Assembly (NCBI GenBank): GCA_049890215.1
Contig: JBMHBX010000032.1
Span: forward strand, 60,772-124,771
Direction: 5' to 3'
Length of the DNA stretch: 64,000 nt
Origin: UBA685 sp049890215
GTDB lineage: Bacteria; Pseudomonadota; Alphaproteobacteria; Puniceispirillales; Puniceispirillaceae
In this document: piece by piece, positions 17,039-25,593 of the stretch
Position numbering within the stretch: position 1 is the stretch's first letter
How the letters are laid out: every line of letters begins with the position of its first letter
Notes under the pieces: generated by a model
What the model saw: only the letters and a program-made list of their open reading frames with translations
The model's database searches: none
What the model was told of the DNA's origin: nothing
Made by a program: the position numbers and the translations under genes

Positions 17039-18009
17039 GTGTGCTTTGCCATGATAATTTGATTGTTGGCTATTATGATGATGCAGCGGATCCAAGCCGC
17101 CTTGAGGCCTGGCAGGCACGTCTGCAACCTTATCTGCCGGGGGCAAAATTAGTCCCTTTATGTTCTGAGGCTGGTCAGGAGGCAACGGCTGTTACTGTGT
17201 GGAAACCGCCTGTTGGCCAGATTGCCAAAATGCCAAATCTCAAAGGGATTATATCGCTTGGTCAGGGTGTGGATCATATATTTCGTGATGAGACCATTCC
17301 TCATTCTTTGCCGGTGGTCAGGCTTGTTGATCATGATATGAGTGTGGCGCTTGGCCATTGGGTCTGTCTTGCGGTCCTGGAAAAATGCCGAAAGGCAACT
17401 GATTATAGAGTGCTTGCTGACAGGCGGGAATTCAGACCATTACCACAAGAAGATGCCCGCGCATTAAAGATTGGTGTTTATGGGGTGGGCGCCATTGGTC
17501 AGGAAGTTGTGCGCCAGTTGCTGGCGCTTGGCTTTGATGTATCCGGCTATGCCAGAAGCCCCAGAGATAATGTTAAGAGAGATAATGATAAAATAGCCTT
17601 TTATCATGGCAAAGAGGGGCTGGCCTATATGTTAGCGCATATGGATATGCATGTGTGCCTTATGCCTTTGACAGATGAGACAAGAGGCTTTTTTAATAAG
17701 TCTGTTTTTTCTCTTATGAAAATCGGCGCTTATTTCATCAATGCCGGCAGAGGCGGCCATGTGATAGAGGCAGATTTATTAGAGGCCATAAATCAGGGGC
17801 ATTTATCAGGCGCTAGTCTGGATGTGTTTGAAACAGAGCCTCTGCCATCTGACCATCCCTTTTGGGATCATCCGCATATTACCATCTGGCCTCATGTGGC
17901 AGCACAGACAAACCCGCAGACAGCCGCAAAGCAGGTGGCAGAGGCTTTGTTTGCGTTTCATCAGGACAGGCAACCTGCCAATTTGGTTGATAAGGCAAAA
18001 GGCTATTAG
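17035..18009 (+). CDS. Glyoxylate/hydroxypyruvate reductase (GhrA-like) 2-hydroxyacid dehydrogenase
   Basis: A 324-residue D-isomer-specific 2-hydroxyacid dehydrogenase. The NAD(P)-binding domain carries IGVYGVGAIGQEVVRQLLALG. The catalytic Arg, Glu and His positions appear in INAGRGGHVIEADLL, LDVFETEPLPSDHPFW and WPHVAAQTNP. The GhrA type reduces glyoxylate and hydroxypyruvate with NADPH. I chose the ATG at 17035 over a GTG at 17029 because it makes an ATGA overlap with hisN and has AAGG upstream. It converges with the aminopeptidase gene only 3 bases away. The substrate is inferred from family resemblance. Confidence 0.88.
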   Translation: MSVLCHDNLIVGYYDDAADPSRLEAWQARLQPYLPGAKLVPLCSEAGQEATAVTVWKPPVGQIAKMPNLKGIISLGQGVDHIFRDETIPHSLPVVRLVDHDMSVALGHWVCLAVLEKCRKATDYRVLADRREFRPLPQEDARALKIGVYGVGAIGQEVVRQLLALGFDVSGYARSPRDNVKRDNDKIAFYHGKEGLAYMLAHMDMHVCLMPLTDETRGFFNKSVFSLMKIGAYFINAGRGGHVIEADLLEAINQGHLSGASLDVFETEPLPSDHPFWDHPHITIWPHVAAQTNPQTAAKQVAEALFAFHQDRQPANLVDKAKGY

Positions 18010-18012
18010 CGT

Positions 18013-19407
18013 TTAAGCGCATAATTGTTCAATGAAGTGATAAAGTGCGCGAAGGCCCATCGCCTCGCCGCCTTTTGGTCTGCCAGGCCTTGATGATAAG
18101 TTCCATGCCATCACGTCAATATGCGCCCAATTTACCTGTTTGCCTGCAAAGCGGCGCAGGAATAAGGCAGCGGTGATGGCTCCGCCATAGCCTGAACTGC
18201 CAGTGCTTGATAAAGCCATATGGCCTGCATCTAATTGGGAATCATAAGGCTCAAAAAGAGGTAATTGCCATAAGGGGTCACCCTCTGCCTGACCTGCTTT
18301 CATGATGGCCCTTGCGGTGGCATCATCATTACAAAATAAGGCGGGGCATTGGGTGCCAAGTGCCACGCGTGCTGCGCCTGTTAAAGTGGCAAAATCAACC
18401 ATAAAATCAGGTTTGTCTTCGAGCGCCAATGAGATGGCATCAGCCAGAACCAGACGGCCTTCGGCATCTGTATTGCCGACTTCAACCTTTATCCCCGCTC
18501 TGGTGTTAATGACATCTAGCGGGCGCATTGATTTTTCCGAGACAGCGTTTTCAGCTGCGCCAATCAGAACGCGCAGGCGCACCGGCAAGTCAGCCATCAT
18601 GATCGCCATCGCAAGACCAAGAACATGCGCTGAGCCGCCCATATCTTTTTTCATGATCTCCATCGCTTTGGATGGTTTCAAATCAAGACCGCCTGAATCA
18701 AATGTGACACCTTTGCCAATAAGGGTGATTTGCGGGCCTTTTTTCCCCCATGTCATATCAATAAGGCAGGGTGGTACTTCAGCAGCGCGTCCGACTGTGT
18801 GAATGGCCGGAAACTTATCTGCCAAATCATCGCCGCTTGTCACTTTGATGGTGGCATTAAATTGTGTTGCCAGAGCGCGCGCTTCATCGGCAAGCGCCTT
18901 GGGTGTCATCATGTTCGAAGGAGCGTTGATCAGATCACGGCATAAGATAGTAGCCCGCCCAAGCGCCTTTGCGCGGGGTTGCGGGCGGCTTAGATGACAG
19001 GTTGCTATGGCAGGTTGCGGTGCTTCATCATCAAGAAGATGAGGGCGATAACGCGCCAGATAAAAACCAAGAAACACTGAGGATATGATGTTATCATCAT
19101 GCGCGCTTTCATCCAGTTTGTAGCGTCCTGCTGGCAGATGTTTGGCAGCAGAGGCAGCCTGCCACATGATATCATCTGAGATGATAAGATAGGCAGATTC
19201 AAGCAACCCGTCCGGGCTTAATAAGAGGCCATGACTGCCGGGGGTCATCTTTGCGCCTGTTGTGGAAAGATAGGCTTGTTGATAAGAAGGCAGACCACCG
19301 CGCCAGTTATCAGCCTCATTAGCGTTGATGATCACCAATAGCGTATCATCAGGCGTAGCCTCGTCTGGTGAAGGATAGGCAAAATCAGCATATGTCTTGG
19401 CAGTCAT
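18013..19407 (-). CDS. M17 leucyl aminopeptidase family protein
   Basis: A 464-residue cytosolic dizinc or manganese aminopeptidase. Conserved elements: GKGVTFDSGGLDLKP (231-245) with the catalytic Lys and first metal ligands, KKDMGGSAHV with Asp255, and the signature NTDAEGRL (312-319) with Asp314, Glu316 and the bicarbonate-site Arg318. The N-terminal domain is short and divergent, so it resembles the PepB-like alphaproteobacterial M17 group more than classical PepA. It starts 5 bases after the MATE gene with AAGGAAC upstream, so the two are probably cotranscribed. It recycles peptides by removing N-terminal residues. Confidence 0.92.
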   Translation of the reverse strand: MTAKTYADFAYPSPDEATPDDTLLVIINANEADNWRGGLPSYQQAYLSTTGAKMTPGSHGLLLSPDGLLESAYLIISDDIMWQAASAAKHLPAGRYKLDESAHDDNIISSVFLGFYLARYRPHLLDDEAPQPAIATCHLSRPQPRAKALGRATILCRDLINAPSNMMTPKALADEARALATQFNATIKVTSGDDLADKFPAIHTVGRAAEVPPCLIDMTWGKKGPQITLIGKGVTFDSGGLDLKPSKAMEIMKKDMGGSAHVLGLAMAIMMADLPVRLRVLIGAAENAVSEKSMRPLDVINTRAGIKVEVGNTDAEGRLVLADAISLALEDKPDFMVDFATLTGAARVALGTQCPALFCNDDATARAIMKAGQAEGDPLWQLPLFEPYDSQLDAGHMALSSTGSSGYGGAITAALFLRRFAGKQVNWAHIDVMAWNLSSRPGRPKGGEAMGLRALYHFIEQLCA

Positions 19408-19412
19408 GTCTG

Positions 19413-20759
19413 TCAGGTTCCTTTGATATTGGTGGTTGATAAAAGGCGCGGCAAGCGCAGAGCAAGGGTCAGCCCGCGTGCCATAAGATAAAGAATAAAG
19501 GCAACAAGCACACCGTCAAGGCCTGATAGAAAGGTGGTTTTGTCAAACAGCCATAAACAAATGGCAAACAGGCTAAAAGATATGATCATGCCATTACGCA
19601 AAGCGCGCCCATTTGCGGCCCCGATAAAAATGCCATCCATCTGAAATGCCAGAAAAGCCGCAGGGGCAAGGCACAGCACATAGCCCCAATAAGATATTGT
19701 CTGACTGATCACGGGCTGATGTGATGTTAGGACAGATAATAAAGGGGTTGCGCATAACCATAATAAGGTACTGACAAACAGAGAAAAAGCGCCGGCAAGA
19801 CAGGTAGAGCGTATGATAATCAGCCGCAGATCAGATGGTTTTTTGCCGCCAATCGCAGCGCCGACAAGAGCCTCACCTGCATGGGCAAACCCATCTAGTG
19901 AATAAGATATCAGACCGAAAAGCACGATAATGATCTGTAAGGAGGCAAGCGGTATATCACCTTCACGGCCGCCTGCATAAAGCAAGGTGAGTTCCACAAA
20001 ATATAATAAAATCGTACGGATGATGATATCACGCGACAAGGCACCATAAGCTGACCAACCAGACAAGGATAAGGCTTTGCGATAAGAGGTGATCCTGTCA
20101 AGATAAGAGGCAAATGAGCGCCTGATCATTAAGATGACAAAGGCAAATCCTATCCAATTTGCAATCACTGAGGCAAGGGCTACGCCTTTGATACCGCCGT
20201 CAAATCCAAGCACAAATACAAAATTTAACGCGATATTCAGCCCGTTAATCAGCAATAGCTGAAACATGCCTATGCGCATTGATTGCAACCCATATAACCA
20301 GCCAAGAAGCGCGGCATTCATCAATAAGGCTGGCATGGCAAAAAGCTGAATCGCCATATAATCTGCCATATAGCCTTCGACCGCAGAAGAGGCTGGCATG
20401 ATGATGGTAGCTGAGCTTATCAGCACAGGTGAGAGCATTAGAAATAAAAGGCCAAATGTGACGGCTATGATGAGGCCTCTTTGCAACGGGATCTGAATAG
20501 CGTCTTTGTCTGTTGAGCCAAATGCCTGTGCGGTAAGAGCGGTGGTGCTCATGCGCAAAAAGCCAAATAGCATCAGCAGAAAATGAATCATCACCGTGCC
20601 AAGCGCAACACCGCCAATCAGGGCAGGATCTGATAAATGACCCATCATCGCCGTATCAGCCGCCCCAACAAGAGGCTGTGATAAATTAGCGATCATAATT
20701 GGCCATGATAATTGCCAAATGCGGCGCCAGGATGTCTGAGATAGGGGCTGTTTTGTCAT
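19413..20759 (-). CDS. MATE family efflux transporter (DinF-like)
   Basis: A multidrug/toxin extrusion transporter with about 12 predicted membrane segments in two homologous halves. The N-terminal helix 1 region is IWQLSWPIMIANLSQPLVG followed by ADTAMMGHL, the usual MATE entry sequence, and QAFGS and GGIKGVALAS elements appear later. The N-terminal motif and loops match the DinF subgroup. A longer start at 20822 exists; I prefer the ATG at 20759, which begins just before the first helix. It exports organic cations or metabolites by sodium or proton antiport; the substrate is unknown. It diverges from the ArnT-like gene. Confidence 0.9.
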   Translation of the reverse strand: MTKQPLSQTSWRRIWQLSWPIMIANLSQPLVGAADTAMMGHLSDPALIGGVALGTVMIHFLLMLFGFLRMSTTALTAQAFGSTDKDAIQIPLQRGLIIAVTFGLLFLMLSPVLISSATIIMPASSAVEGYMADYMAIQLFAMPALLMNAALLGWLYGLQSMRIGMFQLLLINGLNIALNFVFVLGFDGGIKGVALASVIANWIGFAFVILMIRRSFASYLDRITSYRKALSLSGWSAYGALSRDIIIRTILLYFVELTLLYAGGREGDIPLASLQIIIVLFGLISYSLDGFAHAGEALVGAAIGGKKPSDLRLIIIRSTCLAGAFSLFVSTLLWLCATPLLSVLTSHQPVISQTISYWGYVLCLAPAAFLAFQMDGIFIGAANGRALRNGMIISFSLFAICLWLFDKTTFLSGLDGVLVAFILYLMARGLTLALRLPRLLSTTNIKGT

Positions 20760-20967
20760 GATAGGCAGGATTATGACGCGGCCTTGTGACTTGTGCCAGT
20801 GATATCTTGCCTGACAGGTCAAAATAGCTGGCAGGGCAAAATGAGGGGTGCGCAGATTGGTTTTGCTGTTTTGTTCTTTGCTGTGATTCTGATTGAAATC
20901 AGGGCCATGCTTGCTTTACAGTATGCCCAGATTTGGCCTTTAGAAACATGTTTGGGAACAGGCTTTT

Positions 20968-22662
20968 ATGCAACTGGCACCGCCATCACTGAACTGGCAA
21001 AAATTCGCGATGAATTTTGCTGCCTTCTTGCGGCTGAAATCAGCTATATGGCTTGTGATGATCCTGTTGTCGTGCCTTGTGATGGTCGGGCATCAGACAT
21101 TGGCGCCTATTGACCGTGATGAAGCGCGCTTTAGCCAGGCAAGTAAGCAGATGGTGGCGTCTAAGGACTTTGTGACAATCAAGTTTCAGGATGAGTATCG
21201 GGCGAAAAAACCGGCCGGTATTTACTGGCTTCAGGCGCTTTCAGCGGCGATGTTTGGCACAGATGATATCGCCAATTACCGTCTGCCAAGTCTGGCAGGC
21301 TATGTGATGAGCTTTGTGCTGATATTTGCGCTGGCCAGAATGATGAATCTGACCGGATGGGGCGGGCTTGCGCCTCTTATGGGGGCGCTGTTATTAGGGG
21401 CTAGTTTCATTGTCTTTGCCGAAGCGCATCTGGCAAAGACAGATTCGATTTTGCTTGCGCTTATTTTATGGCAGCAAATGGCGCTATTTGATATTTACAG
21501 GCGCCGTGACCAAGGACAGGCAGGCGCCAGAGTTACACAATTTTGGATAGCTTTTGCGCTTGCGATACTTATCAAAGGGCCGATTGGGCCTGTTGTGGCG
21601 GCGGCGACTATCGGGCTTTTGATGGTCTTTGACCGATCTATGATTTTGTTGTCACGCATAAGGGTTTTGCGTGGTCTTCTGATTGTGGCTGTGATTGTGG
21701 CCCCCTGGGCTGTATCAGTGCAAATTGCCACACAAGGCGCGTTTCTTGATATCGCGATCAAAGGTGACTTTCTTGCCAAGGTGCAATCAGCACAAGAATC
21801 TCACGGTGCCCCTTTTGGGATTTATCTTGCGCTATTACCTCTTCTGGCATTTCCAAGCTCTTTGTTTTTGGGGCAATTGGCGATGGTGGGAAAAGATATT
21901 TTCAAGCGTGATAAAGGGCGGTTTGTCATCGCATGGCTGATCGGATATTGGCTGCTGATAGAGCTGACGCCTACAAAATTGCCGCATTATATTTTGCCTG
22001 CCCTGCCTGCTTTGTGGCTGTTGGTGTTGCTTTGTTTTGCCTATCCGGCAGAGCCGCGTAAATGGCGCATCCGCCTTAGCTATGCGCTGATAGCGGCAGC
22101 GGCGTTTAGCGGGATAGCGTTTGCGTTATTGCTTGGCTGGCTAGCTCTTGTGTATGGCGGGACAGGATCTGGTGTTTCGTTTTTCCTCGCTCTTTTGGTG
22201 ATTATTGCCACCTCGTTTTTATTGTATCTTTTCTGGCGTTGGCTGCGTCAGCCGCAATCTGCTCTGATGGCGGCAATTGCGCTATTTGGGGCGTTTATTC
22301 ATATGATTGTCATAGGCGGGGTAGTGGCAAATGCGCGTGCCATTCACCCTTCTACAGCGCTTGCCAATGAGGTTGCGGCATTGCCTCACCAACCTGATAT
22401 CATAGCGGCGGCGGGCTATCATGAGCCATCTATGGTGTTTTTGCTTGGCAAGGATGTGCTGCTTGTCGAAGAGACAGAGGCAGCTTTATTGCTGGAAGAG
22501 GCGCCAAATGGTCTTGTGATCATCGAAGCGCGTAAACAACCTGTTTTTCTTGAGACTGTGGCCACATTGCGCCTTGATGTTGAACAGGCAGGACGTGTGG
22601 ATGGTTTTAACATTTCCAAAGGTCAGGATATCACGCTATTATTATATCAACGTAAGAAATAA
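20968..22662 (+). CDS. ArnT-like glycosyltransferase family 83 membrane protein
   Basis: A 564-residue integral membrane glycosyltransferase of the PMT/ArnT type. The first periplasmic loop has the catalytic acidic motif IDRDEARFSQASKQM, followed by KKPAGIYWLQA, both diagnostic of the ArnT (GT83) branch that moves a sugar from undecaprenyl phosphate onto lipid A or a related acceptor on the periplasmic side. About 11-12 hydrophobic segments follow, and then a C-terminal periplasmic domain. The start could also be the ATG at 21010. It is followed by a GT2 enzyme likely to make the lipid-linked donor and by a LAB_N protein, suggesting a lipid A or envelope sugar modification set. Confidence 0.87.
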   Translation: MQLAPPSLNWQKFAMNFAAFLRLKSAIWLVMILLSCLVMVGHQTLAPIDRDEARFSQASKQMVASKDFVTIKFQDEYRAKKPAGIYWLQALSAAMFGTDDIANYRLPSLAGYVMSFVLIFALARMMNLTGWGGLAPLMGALLLGASFIVFAEAHLAKTDSILLALILWQQMALFDIYRRRDQGQAGARVTQFWIAFALAILIKGPIGPVVAAATIGLLMVFDRSMILLSRIRVLRGLLIVAVIVAPWAVSVQIATQGAFLDIAIKGDFLAKVQSAQESHGAPFGIYLALLPLLAFPSSLFLGQLAMVGKDIFKRDKGRFVIAWLIGYWLLIELTPTKLPHYILPALPALWLLVLLCFAYPAEPRKWRIRLSYALIAAAAFSGIAFALLLGWLALVYGGTGSGVSFFLALLVIIATSFLLYLFWRWLRQPQSALMAAIALFGAFIHMIVIGGVVANARAIHPSTALANEVAALPHQPDIIAAAGYHEPSMVFLLGKDVLLVEETEAALLLEEAPNGLVIIEARKQPVFLETVATLRLDVEQAGRVDGFNISKGQDITLLLYQRKK

Positions 22663-22703
22663 CCCCTTTTTTTAGGGCATATCAGGCACCTTTGAATCGT
22701 TAT

Positions 22704-22732
22704 TTGACGCCTGACAGCTTAATGGTTACAAG
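22704..22732 (+). promoter_or_regulatory. Candidate sigma-70-type promoter before the GT2 gene
   Basis: TTGACG (22704-22709) and TACAAG (22727-22732) are separated by exactly 17 bases in the 121-base gap between the ArnT-like gene and the GT2 gene. A start near 22739 would leave a 45-base leader. This would let the GT2-LAB_N pair be transcribed apart from the ArnT-like gene. Confidence 0.35.
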
Positions 22733-22783
22733 CTTAACAAACTGAGATGATGATTTTTTCTTTGGAATGCGACCGGTAACTTC

Positions 22784-23707
22784 ATGACGACTTATTCCTC
22801 TTTTAGCAAGACTGACGCTGATTTGGGCCAGTCAAATGCGTCTGTTTCGATTGCAACACAATCATGTGAGATTTCTGTGATCGTGCCTGTGATGAATGAA
22901 CAGGGCAATATTCGTCCTCTGATTGATGAGATTTGTGAGGCGTTGGCCGGGCGTGATTATGAAATTATCTATGTTGATGATGGCTCTGATGACGGGTCTG
23001 CGGCTGAGTTAGCAGAGGCGGCGGCACAGATTGCGCAATTGCGTGTGCTTCGTCATCAGGTGCGTGCAGGCCAGTCTGCGGCCATCCGCTCCGGTTTGTT
23101 GCGTGCCCGTGGCCAGTTAATTTGTGTGCTTGATGGTGACGGGCAAAATGTCCCGTCTGATCTGCCGGATTTGATATCACAACTTGAGGCCATCCGCCCT
23201 GCAACAGGTATGGCAGGCGGGGTGCGCACAAAACGTAAAGATAGCTTTATGCGTCTTCAGGCCTCATTACTGGCACGCTATATTCGCAAAACGCTGCTGC
23301 GTGACAGCCATCCTGATTCTGGGTGCGGCATTAAGGTGGTGGACAGAGATATCTTTTTGCAACTGCCATTTTTCAATCATATGCACCGCTTTATGCCAAG
23401 TCTGGTGAGGCGTGCAGGTGGCACGGTTCTGGCGGTGCCTGTGTCCCATCGCGCCAGAGGGGCAGGCGCTTCGAAATATACAAATTTGAATCGCGCGCTT
23501 GTCGGTATCATTGATATTTTAGGTGTTATCTGGCTTCTTGGCAGAGCTGATAAATCTGTATCTGTGCAAGATCTGACAGATACGATAACATCATCAGCAA
23601 AGCCAAAAGCAAAACAAGTTACCAAAAGCGGTGCGAAAAAAGCAGTCAAAAAGCCTGCAAAAAAAGGTATGAAAAAAGCGGCGGCTAAGAAAAGGACAAC
23701 ATCATGA
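22784..23707 (+). CDS. GT2 polyprenyl-phosphate glycosyltransferase (DPM1-like) with Lys/Ala-rich tail
   Basis: A 307-residue GT-A fold transferase of family 2. Nucleotide-binding elements are VIVPVMNEQGNI, YVDDGSDDGS (Asp65-Asp66) and LDGDGQNVPSDLP (Asp117, Asp119). RKTLLRDSHPDSGCGIK and the HRFMPSLVRRAGG block match dolichol/undecaprenyl-phosphate sugar synthases such as ArnC/DPM1. There is only a short hydrophobic stretch after the catalytic domain and no pair of C-terminal helices. Residues 273-307 form a strongly basic Lys-Ala-Pro tail of PAKK/KKAAAKK type, resembling histone H1-like tails and unusual for this family. It overlaps the LAB_N gene by ATGA. It probably makes the donor used by the ArnT-like enzyme. 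Confidence 0.87.
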   Translation: MTTYSSFSKTDADLGQSNASVSIATQSCEISVIVPVMNEQGNIRPLIDEICEALAGRDYEIIYVDDGSDDGSAAELAEAAAQIAQLRVLRHQVRAGQSAAIRSGLLRARGQLICVLDGDGQNVPSDLPDLISQLEAIRPATGMAGGVRTKRKDSFMRLQASLLARYIRKTLLRDSHPDSGCGIKVVDRDIFLQLPFFNHMHRFMPSLVRRAGGTVLAVPVSHRARGAGASKYTNLNRALVGIIDILGVIWLLGRADKSVSVQDLTDTITSSAKPKAKQVTKSGAKKAVKKPAKKGMKKAAAKKRTTS

Positions 23708-24078
23708 TAGCGGTATTATCAGATGCCATTGGGGCAGGTGCCTTATTTGTGGGATCGTTACTGGTGGCGTTATTTCCGTTTTTGCCTGCCTCTCTTGGCA
23801 CACAGCCTGAGCAGATAATGATCATTGTTGGCTTTGGTGGTCAGGCGTTATTTGCAAGCCGGTTTATCATCCAATGGCTGAAATCAGAAGGCGCCAAGAA
23901 ATCTGTGATCCCTGTTGCTTTCTGGTATTTTTCCATCGGTGGCGGTGCGGTGTTATTGCTCTATGCCATTTGGCGCCAGGATCCGGTGATTATGTGCGGT
24001 CAGGGCCTTGGTCTGTTTATTTATGCCCGCAATTTATATTTTATCCTGCGCCCATCCGGGCAGTCAGCCGATAGCTAG
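23704..24078 (+). CDS. Lipid-A-disaccharide synthase N-terminal domain (LAB_N) membrane protein
   Basis: A 124-residue protein with about three to four membrane helices and the LAB_N signature: VGFGGQALFASRFIIQWL, SVIPVAFWYFSIGGG and a final IYARNLYFIL helix. Stand-alone LAB_N proteins are found next to GT2 and ArnT/PMT-like enzymes in Gram-negative bacteria and probably act on lipid-linked sugars, but their exact role is not settled. Translation is coupled to the GT2 gene by a four-base overlap. It converges with the EVE-domain gene 5 bases away. Confidence 0.88.
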   Translation: MIAVLSDAIGAGALFVGSLLVALFPFLPASLGTQPEQIMIIVGFGGQALFASRFIIQWLKSEGAKKSVIPVAFWYFSIGGGAVLLLYAIWRQDPVIMCGQGLGLFIYARNLYFILRPSGQSADS

Positions 24079-24083
24079 ACATA

Positions 24084-24503
24084 TCATAAATTTGTGTCTG
24101 CCATATTCAGGATAAAGGCCCATTGATCATCACTGACAGGGACAACAGATAGCCGTGACTGGCGTATCAGGGCGAAGTCTTCTAACTCTGGTGCGGCTTT
24201 CATCTGGGCAAGTGTCACAGGGTTTGTCACAGAGCAAACAGCTTTGACAGTCACCATGCCAAAACGACCTGAGGCATCAGTCGGATCAGGGTGGTAGGTT
24301 TGAATGACCTCAACAATACCAACAATCTGTTTTTCATTGACTGAATGATAGAAGAATCCCAAATCACCAACAGCCATTGCCTTCATGTTATTTGAGGCCT
24401 GATAATTGCGTACGCCGTCCCATCCTTCGCCCTCATCACCTTTATCAAGCTGATTTTGCCAAGACCAGGTGGATGGTTCAGATTTGAATAGCCAATATGC
24501 CAT
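24084..24503 (-). CDS. EVE domain-containing protein
   Basis: A 139-residue PUA-like EVE domain protein of the thymocyte nuclear protein 1 group. The start AYWLFKSEPSTWSW, the GWDGVRNYQASNNMKAM segment, GDLGFFYHS and VGIVEVI are all standard. EVE domains bind modified bases in nucleic acids; the function of this widely conserved single-domain form is not firmly known. AAAGGGG lies 6 bases before the ATG. Length is normal and no fusion to a nuclease is present. Confidence 0.92.
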   Translation of the reverse strand: MAYWLFKSEPSTWSWQNQLDKGDEGEGWDGVRNYQASNNMKAMAVGDLGFFYHSVNEKQIVGIVEVIQTYHPDPTDASGRFGMVTVKAVCSVTNPVTLAQMKAAPELEDFALIRQSRLSVVPVSDDQWAFILNMADTNL

Positions 24504-24541
24504 GACAGGCCCCTTTATTGCTTAAGACAGGTTTTAGTAGT

Positions 24542-25522
24542 TTATTCTTTTACGGCAGGTCTTGCCAAGAGATCTGTTATCAGCGCATCTAAATCTGCCC
24601 CTTGCAGGGCTTTGGTAACAGCTGTTGTAATAGGCATATCAATAGCTGAGGCTTGTGCGCGCGCTGATAATAAGGGGGCAGAGCGTGCCCCTTCGGCAAG
24701 CGCTGTGGGAAGTGCCTCTCCTTTGCCAAGAGCCAGACCATAAGACATATTACGTGAATGCGGCCCGCTTGCTGTCAGGGCCAAATCGCCTATGCCGGCA
24801 AGACCTGAAATGGTTTTTGCCTGTCCGCCCATATGTAAAATGAGTCTTTGTGTCTCAGCAAGACCTCTTGTCAGTAAGGCTGCTTTGGCATTATCACCAA
24901 GACCAAGCCCGTCACAAATACCAACGCTGAGTGCAATCACATTTTTCACAGCGCCGCCAATGGCCACACCAAGAGGATCATCACTGCTATAAATGCGTAA
25001 ATGAGACGGCTCCAGATGGTTTATGATAAGCGCAGATAACGCAGCGTTCCATGAGGCTGCGACAAGGGCGGCTGGTAAGCCTTGTATCACCTCATCTGCA
25101 AATGAGGGGCCGGATAAGATGGCAAAAGGTCTGTGCGGGTCTTGCTGTTTGCTATATTCAGGCAGGAACATCATGCCATCATCTGTTTCAATCAGGCCTT
25201 TGGCACAGAAAATAACAGGGCAGTCGGTGCGCGCATAATGCGCGATTTGCGCCAAAGCCTCGATGGTTGCTGAGGCAGGCAGTACCAGATAAATCGCATC
25301 TGTTTTTGATAAGATCTCCGGATTTGTGGTCGCGGCGAGTGGCTCTGGTAACGGGCATTCCGGCAATCGCGGGCAGAGGCCTTTTTGCAGGGCTGTTTGG
25401 GTGGATTTATCGCGCACAAGGCAGGTTATTGTCAGCGCTTTGTTTCTCTGCAGGGCGCTTGCCATTGCGGCGCCCCATGCGCCGCCGCCAATGATTGTGA
25501 TGTGCTGAGCTTTGCTTGTCAT
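24542..25522 (-). CDS. gpsA: Glycerol-3-phosphate dehydrogenase [NAD(P)+]
   Basis: A 326-residue dehydrogenase that reduces dihydroxyacetone phosphate to sn-glycerol 3-phosphate for phospholipid synthesis. Rossmann motif IIGGGAWGAAMASAL at the N-terminus, then ILSGPSFADEV, GGAVKNVIALSVGICDGLGLGDN with the catalytic Lys, and GLAGIGDLALTASG with SRNMSYG. Length is normal. It lies downstream of tsaD on the same strand, a common pairing in alphaproteobacteria, with a 71-base gap. Confidence 0.95.
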   Translation of the reverse strand: MTSKAQHITIIGGGAWGAAMASALQRNKALTITCLVRDKSTQTALQKGLCPRLPECPLPEPLAATTNPEILSKTDAIYLVLPASATIEALAQIAHYARTDCPVIFCAKGLIETDDGMMFLPEYSKQQDPHRPFAILSGPSFADEVIQGLPAALVAASWNAALSALIINHLEPSHLRIYSSDDPLGVAIGGAVKNVIALSVGICDGLGLGDNAKAALLTRGLAETQRLILHMGGQAKTISGLAGIGDLALTASGPHSRNMSYGLALGKGEALPTALAEGARSAPLLSARAQASAIDMPITTAVTKALQGADLDALITDLLARPAVKE

Positions 25523-25593
25523 ATAGTGTTTTATCTTATTATATTTTGATCATTATCTGGTCATCATCTGATCATGAGTTTAACTGGGGTTTA

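Noticed and set aside
20793..21113. A 106-codon plus-strand frame before and overlapping the ArnT-like gene
   Set aside because: It overlaps the start of the well-supported ArnT-like gene in another frame and shows no recognisable domain.
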